From NCBI GenBank assembly GCA_017979445.1, contig CM030715.1:14533660-14597659 (forward strand): a DNA stretch of 64,000 bases, written 5' to 3'. The notes below the pieces were generated by a model that worked only from the letters and a program-made list of their open reading frames with translations, ran no database searches and was not told the origin of the DNA. This DNA comes from Akebia trifoliata (Eukaryota; Streptophyta; Magnoliopsida; Ranunculales; Lardizabalaceae). How positions within the stretch are numbered: position 1 is the stretch's first letter; the number at the start of each line of letters is the position of its first letter. Shown in pieces: positions 44,714-55,149 of this stretch. A program made the translations under genes and the position numbers.

Positions 44714-45574
44714 TCAAATGTCATGGTGAGAAATGAAAAAGGAGTCAAGGCGTTCCTCCAAAACACGGATCCGGGCAGCCTGACTCACCATCACTTTCTC
44801 GGCATCTGAAGCATCACGACTCACCAAGTATGCCGCAAAGTCCTCAAAATAAGGACACTGGGCAAGCCGATCCCTCAACTCATCAACCTCAGCTCGAAGC
44901 CTAACCACTTCATTACCATCACTACTTCCGGACTGGGCAAGGGCAGATATCAGTCGAGCAATCTTTTTCTGCATCTTCTTTTCGGATTTGAGCCAAATAG
45001 CCTGAATTCGACGATGATCAGTTTGAGACTCCTCAACTCGATCTCGGTAATCAAAGAAAGATGAAGCACCGGGGTGTGTCCGAGGAACTATGGATACCGA
45101 TGGTCTCCCAGAAACGAGCTCTCGAATCCAATGCAAGTATGCCGGGAACTGGTGTGCTGCAAAGATGGGTCGACTCAGAACCTCAACCCGACCCCATTCT
45201 TTCATGAGTCGACTCAAAAGTGCAGTCGACAACGGACCGACCAACTCACTAAAATTCTCCGGGATGAGCACGCCCTGGTCATAGCCAAATTGACGAAGAA
45301 CCCGAAGTGGTACGTAATGAGTTGCCTCGTGAAGACCAATCAAAACAAGGAAACGAGCCCCATCAAAAGCAATCACGGGGGACCCTCGAGGTTGGAAGGC
45401 ACCAACCCATCTCACTTCCTCATTATCAAGGTTGCCGACAAAAGAATACCATTCTTCTTTGCCACCTGAGATGAAGGGAGCAACTCGCTTCGACATCATG
45501 AGTACGAGATCAGCGTTAACGCAAAATGGGCGGTTAACCACTTCAGTTGAAGCCAGATGATCCATGAACCAGAG
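44714..45574 (-). CDS. antisense gene A, exon 2 (PMD-like protein, C-terminal part)
   Basis: A 287-codon open exon begins after acceptor TTATTGTAG at 45575 with LWFMDHLAST and ends at a TGA at 44714-44716. It continues gene A: LVLMMSKRVAPFISGGKEEW, HEATHYVPLRVLRQFGYDQG, then a Lys-rich segment and a heptad coiled coil (VVRLRAEVDELRDRLAQC and VMVSQAARIRVLEERLDSF). The architecture of a plant-mobile-domain (PMD, aminotransferase-like) fold followed by a coiled coil is common in PMD proteins captured by retrotransposons. The cellular role is unknown. It lies in antisense to E1. Confidence 0.8.
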   Translation of the reverse strand, partial: LWFMDHLASTEVVNRPFCVNADLVLMMSKRVAPFISGGKEEWYSFVGNLDNEEVRWVGAFQPRGSPVIAFDGARFLVLIGLHEATHYVPLRVLRQFGYDQGVLIPENFSELVGPLSTALLSRLMKEWGRVEVLSRPIFAAHQFPAYLHWIRELVSGRPSVSIVPRTHPGASSFFDYRDRVEESQTDHRRIQAIWLKSEKKMQKKIARLISALAQSGSSDGNEVVRLRAEVDELRDRLAQCPYFEDFAAYLVSRDASDAEKVMVSQAARIRVLEERLDSFFISHHDI

Positions 45575-45656
45575 CTACAATAACATGAGCATTCTAAACT
45601 TGGGAAACTAATAAATTCAAATTCAAAATTTTAATCCAAACTAAAATGGAATTTAC
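45575..45656 (-). other. intron of antisense gene A (82 bp)
   Basis: CTCCTGCAG|GTAAAT and TTATTGTAG|CTCTGG, phase 0, T-rich as plant introns are. On the E1 sense RNA these signals are reversed and would not be used, so retrotransposition does not remove the intron. Confidence 0.8.
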
Positions 45657-46312
45657 CTGCAGGAGGGGAGCACATCCTCGAAAAGTCCGATCACGGCCTG
45701 AAGAACAAGCCGTGAGGGATTGGAACATTCCGCTCAAAAGCATCGGGGCCAACCGGCGTCCCTCCCGGACTTGTTGCACAACGTGAATAAGAGAAAGATC
45801 TATGATGTCTCCGCCACCCGGGAACAAGAGTTGACTCACCACCATCAAAGTGAGAGCATTAAAATGAATCAAAGGCTTCGAGGGATCCGTGAGGCGTTCA
45901 ATCAAAAAAGACTTGGACATTGTCTTCAAAACCGATCCGCCATCCGGAATCTTCAAAAATTTGCGACTTATGCCCAAAAAATCGGAAGCCTCACTTCGGA
46001 ACCCATCACGAAAGGCGAAATCACAACGGGGCCCGATATCTCAAGACCCAACAATACTTCAAATTCCTTGATAGTGGGAGTCATTTCATGTACCCCAAAC
46101 TGGAAAAGATTAAGCTCGGGAATCCAATACCCCAACATAGCCTCAATCAAACCCCATTGCAACGGAACCATAGGCAAAGAGAGGGCGAAGCCCAACTTGT
46201 TCAAGCACCATTGAGCTCTATCATCATTATCCATGCTATCTATCCAATTACTCAAGAAAGAATCAACAATGCCATACCTTTTCAAGTTGGGAAGAGTGGA
46301 TGGCACCTCCAT
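45657..46312 (-). pseudogene. antisense gene A, exon 1 (PMD-like) with one frameshift
   Basis: It starts at ATG 46312 after a pyrimidine-rich 5' UTR. It encodes NLKRYGIVDSFLSNWIDSM, a short amphipathic region with RAQWCLNKLGFALSLPMVPLQW, and FGVHEMTPTIKEFEVLLGLEISGPVVISP. The E-MTPTI-x-EFEVLLGL phrase is the hallmark of PMD/DUF-type proteins. The frame shifts by one base near 45975 (VRLP then DFLGISRKFLKIP). The exon length, 656, is two more than a multiple of three, which agrees with one small indel. Palindrome array 2 begins 120 bp upstream. Confidence 0.8.
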
Positions 46313-46431
46313 AGAGCTTGAGAAGAAGCTTTGAGGGAAGAAGAAGAGTAAAAATCGGCCAAAAGTGAAAAAGGGAAGTAAAGGTGAAAGTGAGATGTTA
46401 GGGCAAGATGAAGGCTAAAGTAAATCATTCT
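46313..46431 (-). promoter_or_regulatory. putative 5' UTR and core promoter of antisense gene A
   Basis: On the minus strand the stretch is pyrimidine-rich (CTTCTTCTTCCCTC...), as plant 5' UTRs often are, and lies between array 2 and the gene A ATG. No TATA box is clear. Confidence 0.45.
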
Positions 46432-46606
46432 GGTCCGTGCCCAAAACACGGATGCAATCAAAGATAACTCATCTGTGCCAACAACACGGATGAAACAAGA
46501 TATGACTGATCCGTTCCTATGGCACGGATAAGACATAAAAAACCCTATCCGTGCTATTGGGACGGATAAACATTGAAAAAGCCCATCCGTGCTGAGAACA
46601 CGGACC
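46432..46606. repeat. palindrome array 2: five dyads at exactly 38-bp period
   Basis: Centres near 46443, 46481, 46519, 46557 and 46595. The caps match array 1: GGTCCGTG at the left, CACGGACCAG at the right. Individual dyads read for example CATCCGTG-CTGAGAA-CACGG. The DNA between dyads differs from arrays 1 and 3. Confidence 0.93.
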
Positions 46607-47106
46607 AGAACATTCTTCAGCCTTGGGGCCCAAGACATTGGAAATGCTGATAATTCCGGATTACATAATGTTTATCTCAGGGCTTAATCACATAAAAATG
46701 ATAGAAATTCCTACATGCTCGATAAATGTGTTCAAAACTCGCAAAATTTCTTGAGATATATATCGGGCACATAAGAACTCGTCGAAATCATATTGGGCCA
46801 GATCAGACATCGAAGGATCACGACTCACACCACTCAAGAGCACACTCGAAGGGTCCTTGGGACCCTCGTCGCACCCTTCACCCGCCCATAGACTCACTGA
46901 CACTCAAGAGGACTCGAAAACCCCAATGAACAATATCTCACCCGAGAAGTTGGAATGAATTGCACATATAGTCATGACAATGCAACAAATACAATGAACA
47001 ATGAGCACAAATGCATATGTATACCAAAGTTATAATGTCTGCATACAATATCTGAAAGTCTAATATAAGAAACATCTAATGTTTTGCAAGGTACATAAAT
47101 ACAAAA
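46607..47106. other. spacer between antisense genes B and A
   Basis: No coding region. It holds the 3' flank of gene B and the distal promoter of gene A. The minus frame 46282-46638 reads through array 2 and is not a gene. Confidence 0.55.
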
Positions 47107-47334
47107 TCAGACAGAGGGAGGAGCCTCATCCCGAGCACTCTGAGTCTGTGGGATAGTTCCAGAAGAAGATCCAGCCACTACACCCGACCCAGACACCCCG
47201 GAAGAAGGAAGGCCGTGCATCCGCAACCGTCCCTCCGAATTCGTGAAGAATAGCTCCGCGTCCAGGACAACATCTTGCTCCGTAGTACCCGCGAGATCAA
47301 CGCCGAGGACAGCAGGTCCAGTGGAGGGGGAGGC
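47107..47334 (-). CDS. antisense gene B, coding exon 6 (last)
   Basis: Acceptor TTATTTTCAG|GCCTCC at 47335; 76 codons end at TGA 47107. The product is Ser/Gly/Thr-rich with no known domain (ASPSTGPAVLGVDLAG...SSSGTIPQTQSARDEAPP). It is in phase 0 with exon 5. The minus reading before 47334 is intron. Confidence 0.75.
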   Translation of the reverse strand, partial: ASPSTGPAVLGVDLAGTTEQDVVLDAELFFTNSEGRLRMHGLPSSGVSGSGVVAGSSSGTIPQTQSARDEAPPSV

Positions 47335-47422
47335 CTGAAAATAAGAGAAACAAAGCATATCAAGCAACAATGATATACACGGCATGGGTAGAGAAATGAA
47401 CGGCTAAAATGTAAATACTTAC

Positions 47423-47482
47423 CCTAGGAGGTGTCGGAGGCCGCGCACAGGTGCTCGCTCCATCTCGGCGTCGATAGTAGTC
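47423..47482 (-). CDS. antisense gene B, coding exon 5
   Basis: A 60-bp exon (20 codons) between TTTTCAG|GACTAC and CCTAGG|GTAAGT. It encodes DYYRRRDGASTCARPPTPPR. The intron to exon 6 is 88 bp and phase 0. Confidence 0.7.
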
Positions 47483-47567
47483 CTGAAAAGATCGTATGTT
47501 GGAACCAGTCAAAATTTAATACCATGAGCTATGATCTACAAAACAGAAAATGAACGAAATGACGTAC

Positions 47568-47788
47568 CATCTCAGCTTGAAAACGAGACTCGCGCATGGC
47601 TATCTCCAACTCCAGCTCCTGGATCCGGGCTGCCTGAGTCTCGAGACGAGCCTCCTGCTCCTCCAACCGAGCAGCCTGCTCCTCCACCTCCGCCCTAGAG
47701 GCCCTCTACCTATTCTTCATCTCCACGGCCCTCGCCGCCTGAGCCTCAATCACGTCATATCCCTCCCGAGGCGACGAAGATCATCAAC
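47568..47788 (-). pseudogene. antisense gene B, coding exon 4 (coiled coil)
   Basis: Acceptor TTGTTTTTAG|GTTGAT, donor GAGATG|GTACGT. The exon encodes VDDLRRL and then, after a one-base shift, EGYDVIEAQAARAVEMKNR and a strong heptad coiled coil rich in EEQAARLEEQEARLE. TAG at 47706-47708 stands where a Trp codon would fit. Length 221 is one base short of a multiple of three, as the frameshift requires. Confidence 0.75.
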
Positions 47789-47862
47789 CTAAAAACAAGA
47801 AAATCAACCAAGTAAGAATGATAAAACGCAGAAAATTCTAAAGGCAATGACAGAGTACGTAC

Positions 47863-48252
47863 CGTCACGACATGCTCCTGAAGCAATACCCCTCCAATCT
47901 CGGTGATCCCGGCCCGGGCAGTGACAGCAGGCATAATGTACCCAATCGAGGCCTCTCGGAACCACGCCTGGAAGTCACCCCCTCTCACCAGCCCAGCAGC
48001 ATCTACGCCCCTCGCCTGGGCAAGATACTCATCCATCGTCATCGCACCCGAGATAGGCTCAGGTGGAGCGACAGGGATGCGAAGACTCCCGTCATGCTGG
48101 AAGAACAAGCGCTCTCCTAGATAAAATGTATATCTCTGCTCGTCGATGAAGTAGGGATAGCGCTGTCGTCTGGTGTTACGCCTATAGGCGTTCCTCACCT
48201 CTTGCCTCCCGCTAACGGTACGGGGAAGGTCTCGTAAAGTAACGGAGAATAT
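47863..48252 (-). CDS. antisense gene B, coding exon 3
   Basis: Exactly 130 codons between CTTGTAG|ATATTC and GTGACG|GTACGT, uninterrupted. It encodes IFSVTLRDLPRTVSGRQEVR, YFIDEQRYTFYLGERLFFQHDGS, MTMDEYLAQARGVDAAGLVRG and FREASIGYIMPAVTARAG. It follows the PMD domain. Introns on both sides are 74 and 85 bp, phase 0. Confidence 0.8.
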
Positions 48253-48337
48253 CTACAAGAGAGATAGTCAGGTGGTCAGATAACGAGTATAGATAACTTC
48301 AAAGCCAAATAAAAAGGGAAAAGGGTAGATCACTCAC

Positions 48338-48496
48338 ATCTCGAAGCCAGCACCGATCAATATGGGCCCGGGCACTCCTAGGGCTGCTCCTAATGGCCCT
48401 GGCGTCTCTCGTAGCCCAAAAGGCGCCCAATGGATAGCCCTCATCAGGGTGACGACGAGTGGGCAGGTAAAATGGAAAGAACACATGAACAAAAAT
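48338..48496 (-). CDS. antisense gene B, coding exon 2 (end of PMD)
   Basis: Exactly 53 codons between CCCTCTAG|ATTTTT and CGAGAT|GTGAGT. It encodes IFVHVFFPFYLPTRRHPDEGYPLGAFW and RCWLRD, matching the aromatic end of the plant mobile domain. Phase 0 on both sides. Confidence 0.8.
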
Positions 48497-48579
48497 CTAG
48501 AGGGAAAAGCATGAAGTGTCAGACAGTGAATGAGATGTCAATAAGAAGATTGGGAAGAATAAGACTGAGACTTATTTAC

Positions 48580-48931
48580 CTCAACAAAATGCCAGAAGAA
48601 TCAAGTGGAGATGCCAGCTGCACGAGGTGCAGTGATGCCCGCCACTACTCGATCAAGCCCAGCCAATATAGTACCATATATAAGGCTCCCCCAATCAAAA
48701 TCGCCGATGTGGTCAATGTCACGCATGACAGAGAGGAATGTGATGGAAACTGAAGAATCATCCTCTAAGAAGAAACAGCTGTCGATGAGGAGAAGGAAGC
48801 AAATACGAAAAATAATGTCAAAGTCCCTATCCCCTAACCGGGCTGCTCTCTCTCGATAAGTGTGAGGAGCTCCATCCTCTTCCTCAATCAGCAACAACCC
48901 CATCAACACCTCCGTGCTAATCCTACCCTGC
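48580..48931 (-). pseudogene. antisense gene B, coding exon 1, downstream half
   Basis: It continues exon 1 after the E2 insertion (the left TSD copy CCTGC at 48927-48931). It encodes RISTEVLMGLLLIEEEDGAP, RLGDRDFDIIFRICFLL, FDWGSLIYGTILAGLDRVV; the WGxxxY...LA.LD pattern is the PMD core. TGA at 48601-48603 interrupts the phrase T-stop-FFWHFVE where Trp is expected. Donor GTTGAG|GTAAAT. With one TSD copy, both halves together give 1125 bp, exactly 375 codons. Confidence 0.85.
48927..48931. repeat. TSD CCTGC of element E2 (left copy)
   Basis: Repeated at 59682-59686. It lies inside coding exon 1 of antisense gene B. Confidence 0.95.
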
Positions 48932-50644
48932 TGTAGACACCCCATTTTTGCACTCGCCTGATTAATCAACTCGTCAATTCGATTGCAATGATTCCCAATG
49001 ATGGATGTGTATTCCATTGCTATATTTTGTTACTAAATGTGTTTCAGAAATCCGGATGAGGTATCTCGAATTGACAAAACCTTAGAAACCACGCTACGCT
49101 AGGAAAATACGACCCCAGAAACATATAAATCATCATCTTGCAGACCAAAAAGAAACTTCACGATAAAAATCACTAAAAAAATTACCAAATTACCAAAATA
49201 CCCCTAACCTCAAAACAACCCTAGAGCCTACGTTACGCTTAAGAAAACTCTCTCGAACACATAAAATAACAAATCGGAACCAAATAAATCATTTCACAAA
49301 TTTTAACAGAATTTGACAAAATTACGAAAATGCCCCTCATAAAGTTCACAATCATTTCACATAAAATTTTCATAAATGACACAAACCAACATTCTCATTG
49401 AATTCCTTATGAAAAACCGATTCTAAAACATCCTAGAACATTAAAAAACGACTTGAAACGTGAAAAGTCCTCTCCGGGGGCAAAACGGTAATTTCATATT
49501 TTCATAATTAAAAAATTTGAAATTAATAAATAAAATATTAAATAATTAAAGTGTGAAACATTGATGAAATTAATTTAAAATTTTGAACCTAAAAAATCGA
49601 TCAATCGGACTATCGGGGTAAAATTGTTGAGGGTTCGTGGGATATTTCTTTAAGGACCCCTCTATTTGGGGGTCCAAAGAATTAAAGAAATAATGGAAGG
49701 GGGTTCTCCAAAATTTAAAGTCAATCAACAAGACTGTAGTCAAAGTATTAAAGTCAATCAAGTGAGACTAAAGTCAAAATTAAAGTCAATTAAGCAAGAC
49801 TGAAGTCAAAATATTAAAAGTCAATCAATTAAGACTAAAGTCAAAACATTAAAAGTCAGTCAAATAAGACCAAAAGTCATAATAGAATTCTAATTAAATA
49901 ATAACTCTATCTAATAGAGTTCTAACTTAAAAACAATTCTACCTAAAACAATTCTAATTAAAACACAATTCTACCTAAACCATTTTAACTAAAAACAACT
50001 ATAATTAAACACTAACTCTATCCAAATCAACCTTAAAAAAATTCTATAAATAGAGGTGCTCACACCCTATTTTCGTATCAAATCATAAACCCTAAGAGAA
50101 GTAGGTCTAGAAGCTCCCCTAGCCCCCCATAAACCCTAGTTTTGGAGCCCCAACTCCTTACCTAACATCCCTCCTTCATTTTAGTCTAAAAAACACCTAA
50201 AATCCCTCCCAAAAACACCCCCAAATCCACAACAAACTTGAAGAGTTCAGATCCAAAAACAAGGAGATACCTTGATCTAGGAGATCCGAAGTCAAATCCG
50301 GAGACAGAACGAAGCAAGGGAGTACAGTACAAGGAGCTCTTTTTGTCAGATCTGAGGGAACAAAATCCTTGCTATCGGAAAGGTATGTAATTTTTTATTT
50401 TTATCTAGGTTTTTAGCAATGTGATATATTTGGGAAGTTAGTAGAGACCGGCTTTGCCGGGCGGGTTGTGTGCCTAACACCTTCCAACCCCGTAACGTGA
50501 TCCCCGGACTCTTTTTCTCTTCGTAGATTAGTTTGCCTTTTTTAGAGTCAATTTGATTCCTAGACCTTAACAACTAGGTGGCAACTCCCAAACTTCAAGG
50601 GTCAAAAGCGGATCCGCGCATCCCGCGGATCGAGGGTGCTTTCA
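48932..50644 (+). repeat. E2 5' LTR, 1713 bp
   Basis: TGTAGACACC...GGTGCTTTCA. TATA box CTATAAATA at 50044-50052. A run of AAAGTCAATCAA-type short repeats lies at 49690-49880. A strong donor-like GAAAG|GTATGT is at about 50383, downstream of the likely transcription start. Confidence 0.95.
50044..50052 (+). promoter_or_regulatory. E2 5' LTR TATA box
   Basis: CTATAAATA followed by GAGGTGCTCACACC. It is also kept in the right LTR (59078-59086). Confidence 0.75.
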
Positions 50645-50645
50645 G

Positions 50646-50663
50646 TGGCGACTCCACTGGGGA
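50646..50663 (+). other. E2 primer-binding site
   Basis: TGGCGACTCCACTGGGGA, one base after the 5' LTR. Tat/Ogre-type PBS. Confidence 0.92.
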
Positions 50664-50892
50664 CTATTGAGGATCAAACTTGAAAATCCTAAGTATGGGA
50701 GCATTGCCAAGATGACCTAGATTTTTTTATTATTTAGTTGGATTTATTTATTTATTTTTTCTGTTTATTTATTTTTTGTCTTGATTGTAGATGATTTTGG
50801 GTATTGCATTTTTTTTTCCAATTAAGGATCACTTTTTGATGACCCCTAAATAATGAAAGATTCAAATTGACCTATGAAAATGATGGAATGAT

Positions 50893-51640
50893 GAAGGTTG
50901 GACAGAAATATTAAAACGTTTTTAGAGAATATTCTAGTGAGAATTAAGTCTGGGAGCCTGTTAATAAAAATAGATCTCGTCGAGTAGATTAATTTAGAAT
51001 CTGAGTTCACTCAATTTCGTTATCGGAAGCCTTAGATATCATCGATGCAAGTTCAATCTGTAAATCTAGAATTATATCTGAATGAAAGTTGGGATAGCAA
51101 TGTTAAAACTTTTTTAGAGAATATTCTAGTGAGAATTAAGTCTGGGAGCCTGTTAATAAAACATAGATCTCGTAGATTAATTTAGAATCTGAGTTCACTC
51201 AATTTCGTTATCGGAAGCCTTAGATATCATCGATACAAGTTCAATCTGTAAATCTGGAATTATTTCTAAATGAAAGTTGGGACAGCAATGTTAAAACTTT
51301 TTTAGAGAATATTTTATTGAGAATTAAGTCTAGGAGTCTATTAATAAAACATAGATCTCGTCGAGTAGATTAATTTAGAATCTGAGTTCACTCAATTCGT
51401 TATCGGAACCCTTAGATATCATCGATGCAAGTTCAATCTGTAAATCTGGAATTATTTCTGAATGAAAGTTGGGACAGCAACGTTAAAACGTTTTTACAGA
51501 ACATTCTGGTGAGAATAAGTCTCTGGACACCTTTAATAAAATGTAGATCTCATTGAGTAGATTAATTTAGAACTTGAGTTCACTCGATTTCGTTATCAGG
51601 AGCCTTAGATATCATCGATGCAAGTTCAGATTGTATTTTC
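50893..51640 (+). repeat. four tandem copies of an approximately 188-bp leader repeat
   Basis: Each unit contains GAATGAAAGTTGGGAC, AGAATATTCTAGTGAGAATT, GTTCACTCAATTTCGTTATC and TTAGATATCATCGATGCAAG. Units start near 50893, 51083, 51273 and 51461; the fourth is the most diverged. Confidence 0.9.
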
Positions 51641-52049
51641 CTAATTCACAGAAAATCTGAATTTATCTAATGTTGGCACAATTAATGTTCTTAAGAGTGA
51701 GCTCATCTCAACCATTGTCATTCTATCATCAATGTAACACCTATTGGAATCTCGATTTATTTTGGATCACCCAAAAGTGATAATTGATTGGACCTTAAAA
51801 ATTATAAAAATTATAAAAATTATGCTTATTGCAATGTTTTTGATCATTATCATATGCCATATTTATTGATTAATTTACCATGATCTTGCTTGAAATACAT
51901 GATTGATGTTGATCGTAATGTTAATGTGCTTATGTGATGGGAATAATGTGATCTTAATTGAATATTCATATGATTTGAATGATTTTGGTTTTTTTGATTA
52001 AATGTATGATTGGTTTGATGGATCCATGTGCCCATTTGTTTGAAAAAGG

Positions 52050-52400
52050 TCCCGGGCACACCCCACCCTGTTTTGCACACACCACATGCACGTTTAATGT
52101 TTTACTCACTTACACGTCCCATTTAGCCAACGTGACACTAGTGCGTAGCCCGGTCTCTTCGGAGATGCGACGTCATTCATGAAACTCACAACTCCAGTCA
52201 CGTACCTTAGGGTATATCAAACTGGGGGCATCAATACCATCTGATCAGGTGATTCTGAGAAGTATGTTGATGCACATATTGTAAGCCACACAGTCACATG
52301 TCCCGATTGCCAACGTAGTACTAGTACGTGGTCGGTCCCTCGTGGGATGCCAAACCATTTATGAAAGCTACAACTCTTGACTCGTACCCGTAGGTATAAA
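52050..52400 (+). repeat. two-copy tandem of an approximately 190-bp leader segment
   Basis: CACGTCCCATTTAGCCAACG...CGTAGCCCGGTC...GTATAT is followed by a diverged copy, CATGTCCCGATTGCCAACG...CGTGGTCGGTC...GTATAAA. Confidence 0.7.
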
Positions 52401-52427
52401 AGATAGTCTACGTATATCAATTGCACT

Positions 52428-52612
52428 TCTTGGTCAAAATCGGTGCCTAAGCAAGATCTTGCCCCGCTGTACCCTACTGTACGAGGGGGATAGACTACGT
52501 CTATTTTAGACGAGAGGTATTTAAGTGGGCCCTTGCTCAGCATTGTGCGCCACCTCTCAACTGGAGATCAAACTGACTGTTTTTGACTTCAGAGAAGTGA
52601 ATTGAGGTTTTA
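52428..52612 (+). other. leader block shared with element E1
   Basis: TCAAAATCGGTGCCTAAGC, GGATAGACTACGTCTATT, CATTGTGCGCCACCTCTC and CTTCAGAGAAGTGAATTG correspond in order to 34687-34860 of E1. See the finding. Confidence 0.75.
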
Positions 52613-52789
52613 GATTATCACCTATACGGTATATCAAACCAAGTCACCACGTATCGAAAGGTATATAGGTGTGCTTGGGCAAGGGTGGCCAGATAAAAAT
52701 GCATTGCACGTAGTAAGCTTAGAGTCTAGGAAACCTTTCCAGTAAGTCACGACTCGAACTTATCGTGGTGTTCCCGGGTTTGTTTATTG

Positions 52790-52920
52790 AATGAATGCAT
52801 GTGATGATGAATGTATGTAAGTGATGTGAATGATGAGATCAGAACGCATTTGAATGATGAGATCAGAATGCATGTGAATGATGAGATGAATGTATATGAA
52901 TGATGAGATCAGGAATGTGC
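52790..52920. repeat. GAATGATGAGAT minisatellite
   Basis: Short degenerate repeats of GTGAATGATGAGATCAGAAT-type units, about five copies. Confidence 0.75.
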
Positions 52921-53079
52921 GGGTTTGTCCTCAGGATAAATTTTTTGTTGTTTAACCTGATTTGAAATTACAGTATCATTGGGTACACCAACCCAATAAA
53001 AAATCTATTTTTAAACTTGACCCAGTCCATCTCGATCCAACGATCATTATGGGCCGGGCCATTTAAATCGAAATACAAA

Positions 53080-53500
53080 TCAAATTTTCAAAGAGCAAAA
53101 ATGGTTTAGGAAGGGAAAGTATTTTCCAGAAAAAGTGTTTTCCAAAAGAAGTGTGTTTTTTTTTTTTTAAATGTTTTCCAAAAAAAGTGTTATTCTCTAG
53201 AAAATAATGTTTTATAAGAAAAAGTGTTTTCCAAAAAATGTTTTCCATAAGAACAAGATTTTCCAAGAGAAAATGCTTTCCAAATAAAGAACTATTTTTT
53301 AGAGAAAAAATATTTTTCAGAAGAAAATATTTTCCGAAAGAAAAGAAAATGAAGGAAAAATGATTTACAAAAGATCTATTTTTGCATGAAAAAATTTTTG
53401 AAATGTGTTTTTCACCAAAAATCTATTTTTTTTGCATGGACTTTGTAAAATTATCAAAATATGTTTTTCTAAAAAGAAAATGACTTGCAAAAAAAAAAAA
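53080..53500. repeat. degenerate TTTTCCAAAAGAAAGTG-rich tract
   Basis: An A/T-rich series of loosely repeated GTGTTTTCCAAAAAA phrases. No coding meaning; the minus frame at 53063-53266 is a product of the repeat. Confidence 0.65.
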
Positions 53501-54439
53501 ATCAGATTTGTGTAAGTTTTATTAAATGAAAACATTATTTCCAATAATTTTCAAGAGTGCAATAAAATTATTTCCTTCTGAATAATCATTGAGCGGATGA
53601 ATTGTTTAATGGATTGGTGCACAGAATTCAATAAAATCTCAGGGTTCATTTAAAATGTTATCAAGGGGATGACACTGAAATTGGTTAAATTCACCTTCAA
53701 AGAGGTTTAAGGGTTATCATTGTACCTAAGCTCAATCATCCATCGTCTAGCTAGGGTTACTAGTCCAGTCAGTTGGAACGAACGTCAACGCCAAATCAAT
53801 CCTTTAGAATTTCTCAACATTGCCCAGTTATTCCCTGAAGATCATAGTACTTTAGTCTTGTCGGTTATAAGCAATGTCTCAATCCTCATTCCTAATCAAG
53901 CCCGTGGTGGGTAGTTGTATTGCGTTTCATGAGTTATTTGAGTTAGCTCGAGTCCAATTTTTCAATGTCATATTTTCTTTAGATCGAGTCTACTCTTTTT
54001 CTATTGAGTCGAGTTAGTTTTCGAGTCATAGAGGTTGCCTGTCGCCCCTTTTGAATTTTATGGCTAAAGGAAATATTTGAATACCTCGAGCGCATTAACG
54101 AATAACTACTAATCTGGCTTCAAGGATAGATTTCTTTCCTGAGCAAGAAGATAAGAGTCAGGTTCAACGTTAATCGAGAAAACAAAGGTTATTGACCTCA
54201 AAACAGAAAATAATTTCTAAAGAGATTCAAGTAGAAACCCTCCTATCCCTAGAGGAACACGAGGGGATAATGAATTTACTCAGAAATTTCAAAAGACTTG
54301 TTCGTGTGATCCGATGAGGATGTGTTAGGTGCAAGCTTGCGTGTTGTTCAACACGGAATAGATACTCGCTTGATGAGATGAAAATATCGATAGAGATGTT
54401 ATAAAATGTATCAACACTATCCTTACTACATCTTGAGTT
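53501..54439 (+). other. E2 internal region, unassigned
   Basis: No clear gag, protease, RT or RNase H. A short open frame at 53720-53914 is not recognisable. Integrase starts near 54440. Confidence 0.5.
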
Positions 54440-55149
54440 TCTAATCACATATTATCAGTCGATATGGGGGTACCTTTTGAACTGATCTCTGATAATGGGT
54501 TGTACTTCAAAGCATAAATCATTACTCTATGTTTAAAGTTGAAGATCTGGAAGCACAAATCATCCCCCTACCGTCCTCAGATCAATGGAACGATTGAAGC
54601 AGTTAGTAAGAGTCTCAAGACTATCATCAGGAAAATGTGTCAATCACATCGAAATTGGTCAGAAAAATTATCATTCACGCTATGGACATATCGAACTTCA
54701 ATTCGATCCTCTACTAGAGCTACTCCCTACTCCTTAGTGTATGGCATGGAAGCAGTCTTGCCAGTTGAAATGAAAATTTCGTCTCTCAGGGTCTTGTTGG
54801 AAAATCATTTGTTAGAAACAGATTGGGTTCGTCAGCAGTATGAAGAATTAAACTTGATTGAAGAAAACAAGTTAAAGCCCTGTACCATGTGCAAGCTTAT
54901 CTAAGAAGAGTCACCCGTGCATTTGACAAAAAGGTCAAAGCTCATCATTTACAAGTCAAGGATTTAACTATCAGACTTCAAAGAAAATTGAACACTCCTC
55001 CTCGACTATAGGAGAAAGTCTGAACCCAATTGGAGAAATTCATTCATTAAGGAAATACTGTCTGGAAAAGTCGTCAGACTTCAAGATCATGATGAAAGTG
55101 AACTACCAGAACCAACCAACCTTGACCAGATCAAGCGGTACTACATTTA
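54440..55149 (+). pseudogene. E2 integrase fragment
   Basis: Starting after missing RT and RNase H, it reads YGGTFELISDNGLYFKA (catalytic-core Asp in SDN) and, in a second frame, SSPYRPQINGTIEAVSKSLKTII (catalytic Glu), YRTSIRSSTRATPYSLVYGMEAVLPVEM, then LLETDWVRQQYEELNLIEE. A frameshift after NKLKPC moves the barrel to another frame (YHVQAYLRRVTRAF). The end EPTNLDQIKRYYI and a stop at 55147-55149 match the usual Tat pol end. It is defective. E1 carries a related integrase. Confidence 0.9.
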
